A stretch of DNA of 64,000 nt. Origin: Epiperipatus broadwayi (taxonomy: Eukaryota; Onychophora; Udeonychophora; Euonychophora; Peripatidae). The stretch's first letter is position 1; every line of letters begins with the position of its first letter. The notes under the pieces were generated by a model. It made no database searches, was not told the DNA's origin, and saw only the letters and a list, made by a program, of their open reading frames with translations. The DNA lies in the NCBI GenBank assembly GCA_028023455.1, contig JAQFVV010000002.1, positions 31,687,725 through 31,751,724 on the forward strand. Reading direction: 5' to 3'. This document shows, piece after piece, positions 45,591 to 57,215 of this stretch. The translations under genes were made by a program, and so were the position numbers.

Positions 45591-45871
45591 TAAAATCTAA
45601 TCGTTTAATTTGCCAAAATAATACTTAAAGGTAGGAGAAATGAAACTTGGAAGGGAGGGGGCAGAAATTTAGCTGGTAATGGGGAATCAACAGTCAACTT
45701 TTTTTTAATCATTATATTTGTGTGTAATTACTGTTTTGTCTTGTAAAAAAAAAGTTTTGTCCTTTTGAAATTTCATATATAACAAATTTGTGTAACGTAA
45801 TTACTAACACTAAGTAAATTCTTTTTTTTTTTTTTTAATGTTTTTTGTTTTTTTGAGGAAGTTTACTGATA
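45591..45871 (+). mobile_element. 3' end of a plus-strand LTR-element interior
   Basis: Matches 51530-51810 almost base for base, including 'GGTAGGAGAAATGAAACTTG' and the TTTTGAGGAAGTTTACTGATA just before the LTR. No ORF. Its 5' part was lost. Confidence 0.65.
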
Positions 45872-47998
45872 TGTAACGATATATAAATATGTCGTTACAT
45901 TAATTTAAAATAAAAACTTAAAAGTTCACAAATAAAAGAAAAAAAACGAAACGCTAAAATTAAAATGTTTGTTAAACATATATATATTCGCACAGATGCT
46001 AAACTTTAAAAATATTTTTTTTCATAAACAAAAAAAAAAAAAGTATTTGAACGTATTTTTTGAAATAAAAAAAATACAAGATTGAAATATAAAATTATTT
46101 TAATAAAAAAATAACGTAAGTTAAAATAAAAACAGGTATTAATTAATTCCTGTAATCTGTAAATGGAAATGATTGTTTGTTAATTATCTAAAAGCTGTGT
46201 AATTAAAAAGTCAGATGAAAAGTTAGATAAGAGAAGAAAGAGATTTTAGCTTGACCAATGGAAGCACTAAGCCTTGGCTCGGACCCTAACGAAAGTGATA
46301 GATTAGTGACGTTTTATTCAGTGAATCCTTGTGGATAATATAAAAAGGGAAATACAGTTTTTTCCAGAGTTCCAGCGTTGTGTGTTTGAGAGATGTGGTA
46401 TGACGCACATACCACACTCTCTATAAAAAAAAAAAAATGAAAAGACTGTGATATCTTGAACCAGCTATTGCCATCTCCAGAACATTACCTTCCAACGGAG
46501 GCATCACGGGAATTGAAAGCAGAGGCCTGGACTCTTCTACCATAAGCTATATGAAATTAACAATTGTTAAAATCAATTAAGAACTTTCGTCAAGTTTTAC
46601 AAATTGATAAACAAGCCAACTGAAATGTTAAAACGGACTCTTATCTGACTTTTGTAAGTTTTTAAATCAAATTAATAATGTTTAATGTTATATGTTTTCC
46701 GATTGATAAACATCATTTCCATTTTATTTATTTTTCTTATTGTAAAGATTATTTAAATGCATGAAATTTAAGTTGTTTATAGACGCTTGCATGGATTCGT
46801 TTGCGGTTAATTATATTTTGGTTTTCATATTTGATCAAAATATATAGACATTCAATAAATAATGATACCTTACGGTGAGTATCTAAAATGTATTTATTCG
46901 GATGTCTTTTAAGTTATTGGTGACAATGCAAGTATCTTATGGTGAATACTACTGGGTTACGTATAAATTTCCCTCCGCAATTGTCAGTAATCAATAATTT
47001 TGTATTTTGATCGTTTATGTTTATTTGGAAATGTTTTGACCATGGAATCTATGTAATCGATCTATACCCAACCTTTTTAAACAAATCTGTGCGAATGTAT
47101 CTAAATGTTAAACTTAAGTCGGGCGTGAATGGTTTATATAGATTTGTAAAGCTATATTAGGGAAGGGAAATCTTAGGTTATTTGTTTCGTAGTTGAATTG
47201 GGTCAATGGATTGGATATATTTGTGTAATTAGTAGATGTAGTATGAGTTTCGCTACATGCAGAATCGCTGTATACACCGCACCAACCCTTTGCCTATGGA
47301 TGGGATTGTAAGTCGGCAAAAAGGATCACGGTCCCTTCCTATGGAGTTTTTATTTTATTGTTCTTCTTGCTATACAGACGTCATATTTCTGTATTGGACA
47401 AGAGTCAATGTTTTCTCTAACTATAGTGTTCAGATGTCCATTCCTGACAGTATAGTATATTTGTGCTGTTGTATTTTCATGCTACATTGAATACATAAAT
47501 ATATCAGATGGATTGATGCCAGCTTGACTGCGACTTTTAGCCTAAGGTTAAATAGGGATAGAATGTTTATTTTCAAATGCAAATCTATGTAGTCTATTCA
47601 TACTCAACCCTCTAAATAAATAGTAAACTCATTATTTGCAATCTACTTAAATTTTAGAATTAAACATCAATATAAAAATATAAACGTTAAATTTATCCCT
47701 CAAAATTTAAATATTATTTTATATGTGCGTAAATAAATATTTTTATGTGTTAATTTCTGGCAGTGGCTTTTATTCTTTTATATTTAAGATATAAAATTTA
47801 TATTTCATTATCTCTGCTACTCCACTGAGCTAGTGACTTGGGCTAACGATCTGAATATTTAAATAAAGTGGAATCTTAACAGCGCGTATCTGCCTACTCT
47901 ATAAATTTTTCTAGGTTTAAATGCCTAGATGGCGCCTTGTAGAGCAGATATTGCTTTTGCGGTTAGATTCGATCTTCACATTCATTTCGATCGTTATA
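45872..47998 (+). mobile_element. LTR of second family (copy L1)
   Basis: Begins TGTAACGATATATAAATATG and ends near CGATCGTTATA. It is about 2.1 kb and about as long as L2, to which it is very similar throughout. A possible promoter is the TATAAAAAGGG at about 46338-46348. Nearby lies 'AGAGATGTGGTATGACGCAC'. No coding content. Confidence 0.75.
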
Positions 47999-48014
47999 AT
48001 TGTGCTGCAAATAT

Positions 48015-48226
48015 ACTATTGAAACTTATAAATGTTTTAAAATCTCTGCTACTCTATGAGCTAGTGACCTTGGGCAAACGATCGGAATCCAAATATATAA
48101 ATTAAAAAAAAATTTTTTTTTAAACTTAACGTACCTGCCTACTATATAAATTTTCTAGGTTCAAATGCCTAGTGGCGCCCTGTAGTGCAGATTACGTGAA
48201 GTCTCCTTCTCCCCCGTTCATTAAAA
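48015..48226 (+). mobile_element. LTR tail fragment (S-type, plus strand)
   Basis: Only the last about 210 bp of an S-type LTR: TTGAAACTTATAAATGTTTT, then the CTAGTGACCTTGGGCAAACG block and GGCGCCCTGTAGTGCAG. It abuts copy S4 in opposite orientation, so 48015-48410 forms a large palindrome of LTR tails. Confidence 0.65.
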
Positions 48227-49965
48227 TGTAACAATCCAGAGAAAGCGACTTAACGTAAACTGCACTACAGGGCGCCATCTAGGCATTTGAACCTAGAACA
48301 ATTTATAAAGTAGGCAGATACGTCAGTCAAAAAAAAAAATTTTTTTTTTTTTTTTTAAATTTTGATTCCCGTCGTTAGCCCATGTCACTAGCTCAGGGAG
48401 TAGCAGAGATTTAATAATATCATATCTTATCTAATTAAATTTCAACATTAAAAAATAAATAAAATAAGCCACTGCCAGTAATTAACATACAAACATTTAT
48501 TTATGCACATATATATAAGATTTAAAATTATTTTAGTATTAGTTTTACATTTTAACATTTAACATTATTTTTAACTTTGATTTTTGACTTTAATTTACAT
48601 TTAATTACTATTATATTCTAATTTTACATTTTAATTAAGTTCGCACAGATAAATTTATGAAAGCTTGTTTATAATGTTGAATATAGATCGGTTACATAGA
48701 TTTCACGGTCAAAAACATTTCAAAGTAAACATAAACGATCAAAATACAAAATTATTGATTACTGACAATTGCGGAGGAAATGTATACGTAACCCAATAGT
48801 ATTCACCATAAGATACTTGCATTGTCACCAATAACTTAAAAGACATCCGAATAAATACATTTTAGATACTCACCGTAAGGTATCATTATTTATCGAATGC
48901 CTATATATTTTGATCAAATATGGAAACGCAAAACATAGTTAACCAATAAACAATCCATGCAAGCATCTATAAACCACTTAAATTTAATGCATTTTTATTT
49001 AGGGTCGAGTATGAATAGACCACATAAATTTGCTTTTGAAAATAACATTCTATCCCTATTTAACCTTAGGCTAAAATTCGTAGTCAAACTGGCAACAATT
49101 CATCTGATATATCGATGTATTCAATGTAATAAAATACGGCAGCACAAAAGGTTAAGAGAAGAAATTGCCTCTTATGAGATAGGAATATTACATCTATCTG
49201 CAAAGAAGAGCCATAAAACAAAAAACTCCATAGAAAGGAACTGCGGTATCCGACTTATAATTCCTTCCATAGGCAAACGGAAGTGTGCGGCGTATGAAGC
49301 GATTCTGCCCGTAGCGAATCAATATTACATCTACTAATCACACCAATATATCCAATCCATTGACCCAATTTAACCACGAAACAAATAACCTAAGATTACC
49401 CTCCCCTAATATAACTTTACAAATCTATACAGCCATTCACGCCCGACTTAAGTTTAACATTGATATATTTTAATTCATCGGAAAACAGAAATCATAAATA
49501 AACTTAAAGAACAAAGTTAAATAAATGGAAATGATTTTAAATAAATAAATAACAAATACATCAAATAACATTATTAATGAAGAATTTAGTTCCGTCAGAT
49601 AGGATTCTATTGCATTATGTATTAAAAAGTTTTAAAATTTAGAGTTCTTATTGTTTCAAGTGAATATAAAGTTCTTACGATTTTTAAAACGTCCAACTTT
49701 ATCCATTGCTTGCCATGAACGTAAATTCCCACGCCATCCTAAAGAGGTTAATATTCTGAAGGCCGATTTATTGATCCATCCGGAGATTTTTGCTTTAACT
49801 AGTTCTCAATGTAGAAAACGATAGTTCATTTCTCCTTTCTTTAACAGCTGACAGAATTGACAGTGCGTCTGTCAATTCCATCACCTCCAACTCCATACTA
49901 CTACATATAATCACATCGTAATAGTCAATAATCAATCACTTTCGTAGATTTTGTCCTTCTTTTCT
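48227..49965 (-). mobile_element. LTR of second family (copy S4)
   Basis: Starts TGTAACAATCC at 48227 (the LTR 3' end on the minus strand). It carries the same region as L0 in inverse orientation, including the 126-codon ORF at 48957-49337. That ORF matches 32408-32716 in protein because the DNA is similar. It lies antisense to the LTR and has no recognised domain. The outer end near 49930-49965 switches to S2-like sequence (TTTCGTAGATTTTGTCCTTC), suggesting recombination between subfamilies. Confidence 0.65.
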
Positions 49966-49979
49966 CTGACTTATGTGTC

Positions 49980-51215
49980 AACTCAATTTATAATGTGTAA
50001 TTTTATATATGTTTGTGTTTGATAAAAAAATCATTTCCATTTATTATTTATTTGTATTAATATTTATTGTTTAAATTTTAAATGAGGAAATTTAAGGTTG
50101 GGTATAGACGTTGCCTAGATTCGTTAGTGGTTGATAATGTTGTGGTTTTCACATTCGATTAGAATATATGTCAACGATATCACTGCAAGCATCTTACGAT
50201 GAATGCTAATGGGATTTGTATATTCCCTATGCAAGTGACGTTTATCGATGACTTTGTATTTTGATCGGTTGTATTTAATTTGGAATGTTTTTGACCGTGG
50301 AATCTGTGCAGCTGATCTGTACTCAACATTTTAAAACAAATTTTATAAAATTCATTTGTGCGAACGTATTTAAATGTTAAATTTAAGTCGGGCGTGAATG
50401 GCTATATAGATTTGTAAAGTTATATTAGGGGAGGGTAATCTTAGGTTATTTGTGTCGTTGAATTGGGTCAATGGATTGGATATATTTGTGTAATTAGTAG
50501 ATGTAGTATGAGTTTCGCTACGTGCAGAATCGCTGAATACACCGCACCAACCCTTTGCTTATGGATGGGATTGTAAGTCGGCAAAAAGGATCGCGGTCCC
50601 TTCCTATGGAGTTTTTATTTTATTGTTGTTCTTGCTATACAGACGTCATATTCCTGTATTGGGCAAGAGTCAATGTTTTCTCTAACTATCCTGTTCAGAT
50701 GTCCATTCCTGACAGTATAGTATATTTGTGCTGTTGTATTTTCATGCTACATTGAATACATAAATGTATCAGATGGATTGATGCCGGTTTGACTGCGAAT
50801 TTTAGCCTAAGGTTAAATAGGGATAGAATGTTTTATTTTCAAATGCAAATCTATGTAGTCTATTCATACTTGTCCATCTAAATAAAAATCTAAAAATGTT
50901 AAACCTATTCCTCGAATTTAGAATGTTTTTATATGTGCGTAAATAAATATTTTTATGTGTTAATTTTTGGCAGTGGCTTTTATTCTTTTATATTTAAGAT
51001 ATAAATTAAGATATAGATTTTTATCTCTGCGTCTCCACTGAGCTAGTGACTTGGGCTAACGATCGGAATATTTAAATAAAGTGGAATCTTAACAGCGTGT
51101 ATCTGCCTACTTTATAATTTTTTCTAGGCTCAAATGCCTAGATGGCGCCCTGGTAGTTGCAGATATTGTTTTTGCGGTTAGATTCGATCTTCACTTTCAT
51201 TTCGATCGTTATAAT
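49980..51215 (+). mobile_element. 5'-truncated LTR (copy L3)
   Basis: Parallel to L1 from about 46730 on. It ends CGATCGTTATAAT at 51215 and is followed at once by the primer-binding site. It serves as the 5' LTR of the short element whose 3' LTR is L2. Confidence 0.7.
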
Positions 51216-51232
51216 TGGCGTCCCAAGTGTGG
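51216..51232 (+). promoter_or_regulatory. Primer-binding site (PBS) of the LTR element
   Basis: TGGCGTCCCAAGTGTGG begins right at the LTR end. TGGCGCCCAACGTGGGG-like sites, complementary to a tRNA 3' end starting CCA, are usual in Ty3/Gypsy retrotransposons. The minus-strand element has the equivalent site at 43868-43888. Confidence 0.65.
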
Positions 51233-51810
51233 CCTTACCTCAGAGATTGACCCTGAGAAGGGGAATTGATGATGATGAAATTTCCTATCTTTAATAAATC
51301 ACGAGTGCCCTGAGAATTTTAAAAGTGAATCATGCCCGTAATTTTTTTTCTGAAATTGTATAAATATATTTGTTGTATTGACGTGGAGTTACAGTTTGAA
51401 ATTTTGTCTTAAAAGTGCTGCCAGTAAGAAAAAATGCGCATATGTAGAGATAAATTCGAGGAATAAAAACTAATAAATAAAACATAATAATAAATCTAAA
51501 TCATATTTTTTTAAAAAAAAAAAAGTCTTGTTAAATTAAAATCTAATCGTTCAACTTGCCTAAGTAATAGTTAAAGGTAGGAGAAATGAAACTTGGAAGG
51601 GAGGGGGCAGAAATTTAGTTGGTAGTAAGGAATCATCAGTCAATTTTTTTTTTAAATCATTATATTTGTAAGTACTATTTTGTCTTTTAAAAAAAAAGTT
51701 TTGTCCTTTTGAAATTTCATATATAACAAATTTGTGTAACGTAATTACTAACACTAAGTAAATTCTTTTTTTTTTTTAATGTTTTTGTTTTTTGAGGAAG
51801 TTTACTGATA
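51216..51810 (+). mobile_element. Non-coding interior of the short LTR element
   Basis: Only 595 bp between PBS and 3' LTR, with no ORF of substance, so the unit is non-autonomous (2.1 kb LTRs with a tiny interior, LARD/TRIM-like). It ends in TTGAGGAAGTTTACTGATA, where the purine run GAGGAAG may be the remnant polypurine tract. Confidence 0.65.
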
Positions 51811-53931
51811 TGTAACGATATATAAATATGTCGTTACATTAATTTAAAATAAAAACTTAAAAGTTCGCAAATAAAAGTAAAAAAACTAAATGCTAAAATT
51901 AAAACGTTTGTTAAATGTATATACATTTGCACTGATGCTAAACTTTAAAAATATTTTTTTCATAAACAAAAAAAAAAAAAGTATCTGAACGTATTTTTTT
52001 TAATAAAAAATACCAGATTGAAATATAAAAATATTTTAATAAAAAAATAACGTAAGTTAAAGTAAAAACAGGTATTAATTAATTCCTGTAATCTGTAAAT
52101 GGAAATGATTGTTTATTAATTATCTAAAAGCTGTGAAATTAAAAAGTCAGATGAAAAGTTAGATAAGAGAAGAAAGAAATTTTAGCTTGACCAATGGAAG
52201 CACTAAGCCTTGGCTCGGACCCTAACGAAAGTGATAGACTAGTGACGTTTTGTTCATTGAATCCTTGTGGATAATATAAAAAGGGAAATACAGTTTTTTT
52301 CGGGCAGTTCCAGCGTTGTGTGTTTGAGAGATGTGGTATGACGCACATACAACACTCTCTATAAAAAAAAAAAAAATGAAAAGACTGTGATACCTTGAAC
52401 CAGCTATTGCCATCTCCAGAACATTACCTTCCAATGGAGGCATCGCGGGAATTGAAAGCAGAGGCCTGGACTCTTCTACCATAAGCTATATGAAATGAAC
52501 AATTGTTTAAAATCAATTAAGAACTTTCGTCAAGTTTTACAAATTGACAAACAAGCCAACTGAAATGTTAAAACGGACTCTTATCTGACTTTTGTAAGTT
52601 TTTAAATCAAATTAATAATGTTTAATTTTATATGTTTTCCGATTGATAAACATCATTTCCATTTTTTTTTTCTTATTGTAAAGATTATTTAAATGTATGA
52701 AATTTAAGTTGTTTATAGACGCTTGCATGGATTCGTTTGCGGTTAATTATATTTTGGTTTTCATATTTGATCAAAATATATAGACATTCGATAAATAATG
52801 ATACCTTACGGTGAGTATCTAAAATGTATTTATTCGGATGTCTTTTAAGTTATTGGTGACAACGCAGGTATCTTATGGTGAATACTATTGGGTTACTTAT
52901 AAGTTTCCCTCTGCGATTGTCGGTATCAATAATTTTGTATTTTGATCGTTTATGTTTATTTTGAAATGTTTTTGACCGTGGAATCTATGTAATCGATCTA
53001 TACCCAACATTTTTAAACAAATCTGTGCGAACGTATTTAAATGTTAAAATTAAGTCGGGCGTGAATGGCTATATAGTTTTGTAAAGTTGTATTAAGGGAG
53101 GGTAATCTTAGGTTATTCATTTCGTAGTTGAATTGGTTCAATGGATTGGATATATTTGTGTAATTAGTAGATGTAGTATAAGGTCCGCTATGGGCAGGAT
53201 TATAGATATACGCCACACACCCTCTGTTTGCCTATGGATGGGTTTGTAAGTCGGCAGAAGACCGCAGTCCATTCCTATGGAGTTTTTTTGTTTATTGTTC
53301 TACTTGCCAGCAGATGTCACATTCCTGTTGGTGGAGAGTCAATGTCTTCTCTATTTCTACTTATTGTTCAGATGTACATTCCTGACAATATAGTATTTTG
53401 TGTTGTCGTATCATGCTACATTAAATACATGAATGTATCAGATGGATTGGCGCCAATTTGGTTGCGAAATTTGTTGCCTAAGGTTAAATCAGGGAAGAAT
53501 ATTTTCTTTTCAAATGCAGATCTATGTAGTCTATTCATACTTGACTATCTAAATAATAATTAAACTCATTGAAACTTAGTTAAATGTAAAATTCAAAGTT
53601 AATATAAAAATCTAAAATGTTAAACTTATTCCTCAAAATTTAAATATTATTTTATATGTGCGTAAATAAATATTTTTATATGTTAATTTCTGGCAGTGGC
53701 TTTTACTCTTTGATATTTAAGATATAAAATTTATAGATTTTATCTCTGCGTCTCCGCTGAGCTAGTGACTTGGGCTAACGATCGGAATATTTAAATAAAG
53801 TGGAATCTTAACAGCGCGTATCTGCCTACTTTATAAATTTTTCTAGGCTCAAATGCCTAGATGGCGCCCTTGTAGTGCAGATATTGTTTTTGCGGTTAGA
53901 TTCGATCTTCACTTTCATTCCGATTGGTACA
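51811..53931 (+). mobile_element. LTR of second family (copy L2), 3' LTR
   Basis: Begins TGTAACGATATATAAATATG and ends CCGATTGGTACA at about 53931. It is highly similar to L1. Beyond it is an (AT)n run. The ORFs inside (52139, 52222, 53228) are chance frames within the repeat. Confidence 0.75.
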
Positions 53932-53984
53932 ATATATATATATATATATACATACATACACCTGTACAAACAATGTAATATATA

Positions 53985-54300
53985 GGGTATTTTGAGCTTA
54001 GACTTTCACATGCCCCTCAGCTCTCCATCCTATCTCATACCACTGATATTGACCATATATATATCTAAAAGATAAATAATCACCAATATACATATTTTGT
54101 GCTAAACCAGTACTCGTCACTTAGTCCAGATTATCATCTCTACACATATATACAATAAGTGCTCAGATTTATATTAAAATAGCCAATCTTGATACTTTAA
54201 TGGAAAGGCTTCAATCTACTCCATCCTCCAACTCTTCAGACATCCATGCTATTGAAAATCTGATGATGGAATGCTCAAAACCCACACTGATGCTGGCATT
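53985..54300. repeat. Family B repeat, copy 3
   Basis: Same order as copy 1: tRNA-like T-arm (minus), decayed hammerhead-like region (CTGATGA is now GTGACGA), then a plus-strand open block ANLDTLMERLQSTPSSNSSD with IENLMMECSK. That block is similar in protein to 22318-22410. Confidence 0.6.
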
Positions 54301-54370
54301 TTGTGTATAATCCAATCATATTTTTATATTTTGTAGAGAATATCTACTGCATATGTAAGAATCTTTCTAT

Positions 54371-54661
54371 ATGGATTCTTATGTAAATAGATCATGTTTA
54401 CTCTTTTTTACAGGTGTAGCCCAAATCATAGAGAAGGCTTTAGATTATTTAATTTTGATGTTGCCAATAATAGAAACTGATTTGTTTCACAGTAAACATG
54501 ACCTTATATTCTATATGAACAATCAATATTATTTATTGATTATTGAGTGTTACCATTTAAATTTACATATTTATTTTTCTCTCAACCCTTTGCTGTGTGG
54601 TCATAAACAGTTTAATGTGGTCAATTTGATAATTATTTTTCATGTTTTTTTTTACTTTTAA
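54371..54661 (+). CDS. Possible exon of unknown protein
   Basis: A 96-codon frame contains a fair acceptor (TTTTTTACAG at about 54405-54414) followed by GVAQIIEKALDYLILMLPII. A possible donor is at CACA|GTAAAC (about 54489). The part after it is AT-driven and hydrophobic. Not recognised. It may be a chance ORF. Confidence 0.2.
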   Translation: MDSYVNRSCLLFFTGVAQIIEKALDYLILMLPIIETDLFHSKHDLIFYMNNQYYLLIIECYHLNLHIYFSLNPLLCGHKQFNVVNLIIIFHVFFYF

Positions 54662-54769
54662 TGAATAAAACTTTAATCCTTATTATTTTCAATCATTACT
54701 AATCTACTGCAGAATGATGTCTCCAAGTTTAATCCAGATACTCCAATCCCTAATTTCTATCCATAACAT

Positions 54770-55420
54770 ATCATCAAACTGCTTAAATCGTTCATATATC
54801 TTAAATGCAGTCTCTTGGGATCCAATTTCTATTTATTGGCACTTCTTTTAGAAATATATTCAGCCTAACTTCATTTTAGTTTCTTAATTTTTTCAAAGCT
54901 ATCAATAATACCTGTTTGTTCTATTACCCATATTTTTTTATTTTCAATCTCTTGTTACTCCTAATACACATCTTCCCATACTACATTGAATGGTCTGAAG
55001 TCTTTCTATTATTGTTTTTTTTAAATGTCCAAAACTAAGATCTATAAAAAAAATCCATTAAAGCATAGCTATTAACTTTCTTTTCAAACATATTACCATA
55101 TTTCCTTTTAATATTAAGTTGCTTCTACCAAATGCCCTCCATCTAAGTGTAATTCTATGATTAATTCCATCCATTATATTGACCAACTATTTGCAGTTGG
55201 TAACTTCTTCTAATCCATGATTATCAATGTTTATTTTTTTTTCCTTCTGAAAAATTCATTCAATGTTATTTTAATCTTTTTTATCTTTAATCTACTTTCT
55301 TATTTCCATCAAATTATTTTTGCAATATTTCCTTAACCTTTGGAGCATTATTTTCAAATATAACCATATCATCTGCAAAGTCTAGGTAACTTAAACAATC
55401 TCCATTTATTTTTCATTAAC
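54770..55420 (-). pseudogene. Degraded non-LTR retrotransposon reverse transcriptase
   Basis: Read on the minus strand with several frameshifts and stops: LDFADDMVIFENNAPKVKEI (the FADD catalytic motif of RT at about 55362-55385), a LRWRAFGRSNLILKGNM-like block, then TIIERLQTIQCSMGRCVLGV near 54990. These are the RT palm and thumb/connection motifs of LINE elements, in the expected order. The piece is dead. The family looks RTE/craft-like by eye, but assignment is uncertain. Confidence 0.7.
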
Positions 55421-55551
55421 ATTATAACTTCATAAATGAAAGTAATATTAAAAATAATTTATCAACTTTTAAATAAACAAAAGTAGTAATATAATATTGA
55501 ATTTCAAAAATATTACACATTTCACTTTTCAGCAAAAAAGCTTTTATTATT

Positions 55552-55591
55552 GATTACAGTTTCGACTGTACCATGCAGTCTTCATCAGATC
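55552..55591 (-). ncRNA. Hammerhead-ribozyme-like motif, family C (clean)
   Basis: The minus strand has GAT as half of stem I, CTGATGA (55582-55588), an A, stem II GACTG-CATGGTA-CAGTC (five perfect pairs), GAAA (55560-55563), CTG, TA, then ATC closing stem I. The predicted cleavage triplet is GTA. All conserved core bases are intact. Stem I has only three pairs, so stability in isolation is doubtful. Confidence 0.55.
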
Positions 55592-55701
55592 TTATTCTAT
55601 TCTTTCAACTTTCTTTATCCTCCATCTTACTCTAGTAGAAAAAGGAAGTTGAATTATTAGAGTAAGATGGAGGATAGAGAAAGTTGAAAGAATAGAATAA
55701 G

Positions 55702-55741
55702 ATCTGATGAAGACTACATGGTACAGTTGAAACTGTAATTA
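55702..55741 (+). ncRNA. Hammerhead-ribozyme-like motif, family C
   Basis: CTGATGA at 55705-55711, stem II with one G.U (GACT/AGTT), GAAA at 55730-55733, CTGTA, then ATT. It faces the copy at 55552-55591. Confidence 0.45.
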
Positions 55742-55809
55742 ATAATAAAAGTTTTTTGCTGAAAAGTGACTCTAGATGGAGGATATAGAAAGTTGAAAGA
55801 ATAGAATAA

Positions 55810-55849
55810 GATCTGATGAAGACTGCATGGTACAATTGAAACTGTAATC
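55810..55849 (+). ncRNA. Hammerhead-ribozyme-like motif, family C (part decayed)
   Basis: CTGATGA at 55813-55819 and GAAA at 55838-55841, with stem I GAT/ATC intact. Stem II is broken (CAATT for CAGTT). Confidence 0.4.
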
Positions 55850-55905
55850 AATAATAAAAGTTTTTTTGCTGAAAAGTGAAATGTGTAAGATTTTTAAAAT
55901 TCAAT

Positions 55906-56900
55906 ATTATATATGAAGACAGCAAAAACAGGGGAGGAAGAAAAGAATTTAAAAGTAGTAATAAACCAAATAAATAACCAGAACAAAAAGTTTTATTTTA
56001 ACCCTTTATCTTAGTCAGATGAATGTCTCTCATATGAAAAATTAAGAAATTTAATTGGCATGTGTGTTCATCCATTGAAAGATTTCACAAACTTTTTTTT
56101 AATTGTTAAAATACACATATTTTATTCTAATATTACTTTGAGAAAATATTTCAATTGACTAAAAAGTTGATTTTTTGTGCAGTTTATTATGATTCATGAT
56201 TATTTTTGCACAATAATTGTATAATTATTTATTATAAATCAAGAATATATTTATTTTGTATGTAAATGTTTTAATCTTTAAAAATAAATAATTATATTTT
56301 TCTGCATAATGTTAACAATTCAAATTATTTAAATGATCATTCAAACTGTTTACTAGCACATCATCATAAATGATCTGTTAGAATTTATTGCAATATTGTA
56401 ATAGTTATTAACAAATTGAAAACTTTTAAAATATAATTTGACAGATTTATCAGATATTTATATTTAGTTCATATTTTAAATACAAACATCAAATAAGAAA
56501 GATTTTGTTTATTTGCTGAAATCAATCTGGTTGTCTTGACAACTGAATGATAAAAATGGCACTTTGTTTTGATTAAAATCTAATTTTTAAAATAATTGAG
56601 AAATTCAAATACGATCTTTTTTTTAATTTATTTTCCTTTTAAACAAAAATATCTATCAAATTAAATTGCATTTCTTACATTCTAATATATAATAATGATT
56701 TAATACTAAAATTAAAACTGAAATCTTACAGCAAGTGAAAGCAAAGAAAACTGTCACAGTGGAAGAAATTTAATCTTCAAATTTTAAAAAAATGTTTTTC
56801 AATAAAAAAATAATACTTTGCCAAATTTATATCACTAAGATATATAGAATATGTTCAAATAATAAAAATAATATTTGAAACTTAAAAAGTTGGTACATTC
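55906..56900. other. AT-rich DNA, nothing recognised
   Basis: No gene or repeat seen. Confidence 0.45.
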
Positions 56901-56904
56901 AACT

Positions 56905-57215
56905 TATGCCCCATGTGGGCCACAAGAGGCGCTGTTTCCTGTGTCAACTACAGAAATATTCAGAGTATGGGGCCAAAAGCAGCAATGCAAGTTCCAACCA
57001 CTATGTGGTGCTGTTCACCATGTGTATGCACAGGAACATTATGCCAAGTAGCTGCCAGCACTACTGCCTGCTTGGTGGTGCTGATAGCCATACGTAAACA
57101 CATAGCTTACATCATCTGCTACCAGAAACTACCAGCAATCTAGCCCACTATGTGGCACTGTTTCTTCATGCTATGCATGGAAAAACTGCACCATTTAGAA
57201 GTGATATTGATACTC
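56905..57215. repeat. GC-richer degenerate tandem repeat
   Basis: Three diverged units share CTATGTGG[T/C][G/A]CTGTT-like text, near 56912-56935, 57000-57020 and 57149-57170. The two overlapping ORFs here (56906 and 56913) follow from the locally higher GC and are not recognised as proteins. Confidence 0.45.

Larger units (their letters stand above)
55485..55905. repeat. Family C palindrome with duplicated right arm
   Basis: The left arm (about 55485-55634) is the inverse of about 55655-55768, and the right arm is repeated in tandem to about 55905. Each arm has a TTTTTTGCTGAAAAGTGA-like end and a hammerhead-like core. Confidence 0.75.

Noticed and set aside
48170-48200. GGCGCCCTGTAGTGCAG as a primer-binding site
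   Set aside because: It lies inside the LTR, upstream of the conserved LTR end, in every copy. The real PBS-like sequence starts after the LTR at 51216.
48957-49337. 126-codon ORF whose protein nearly matches the minus-strand ORF at 32408-32716
   Set aside because: Both lie antisense in copies of the same LTR, and the similarity follows from the DNA similarity. The corresponding regions of L1, L2 and L3 do not keep the frame, and no domain is recognisable.
52139-52482. Two overlapping minus-strand ORFs inside LTR L2
   Set aside because: They are not kept in the closely similar L1 copy and have no recognisable domain.
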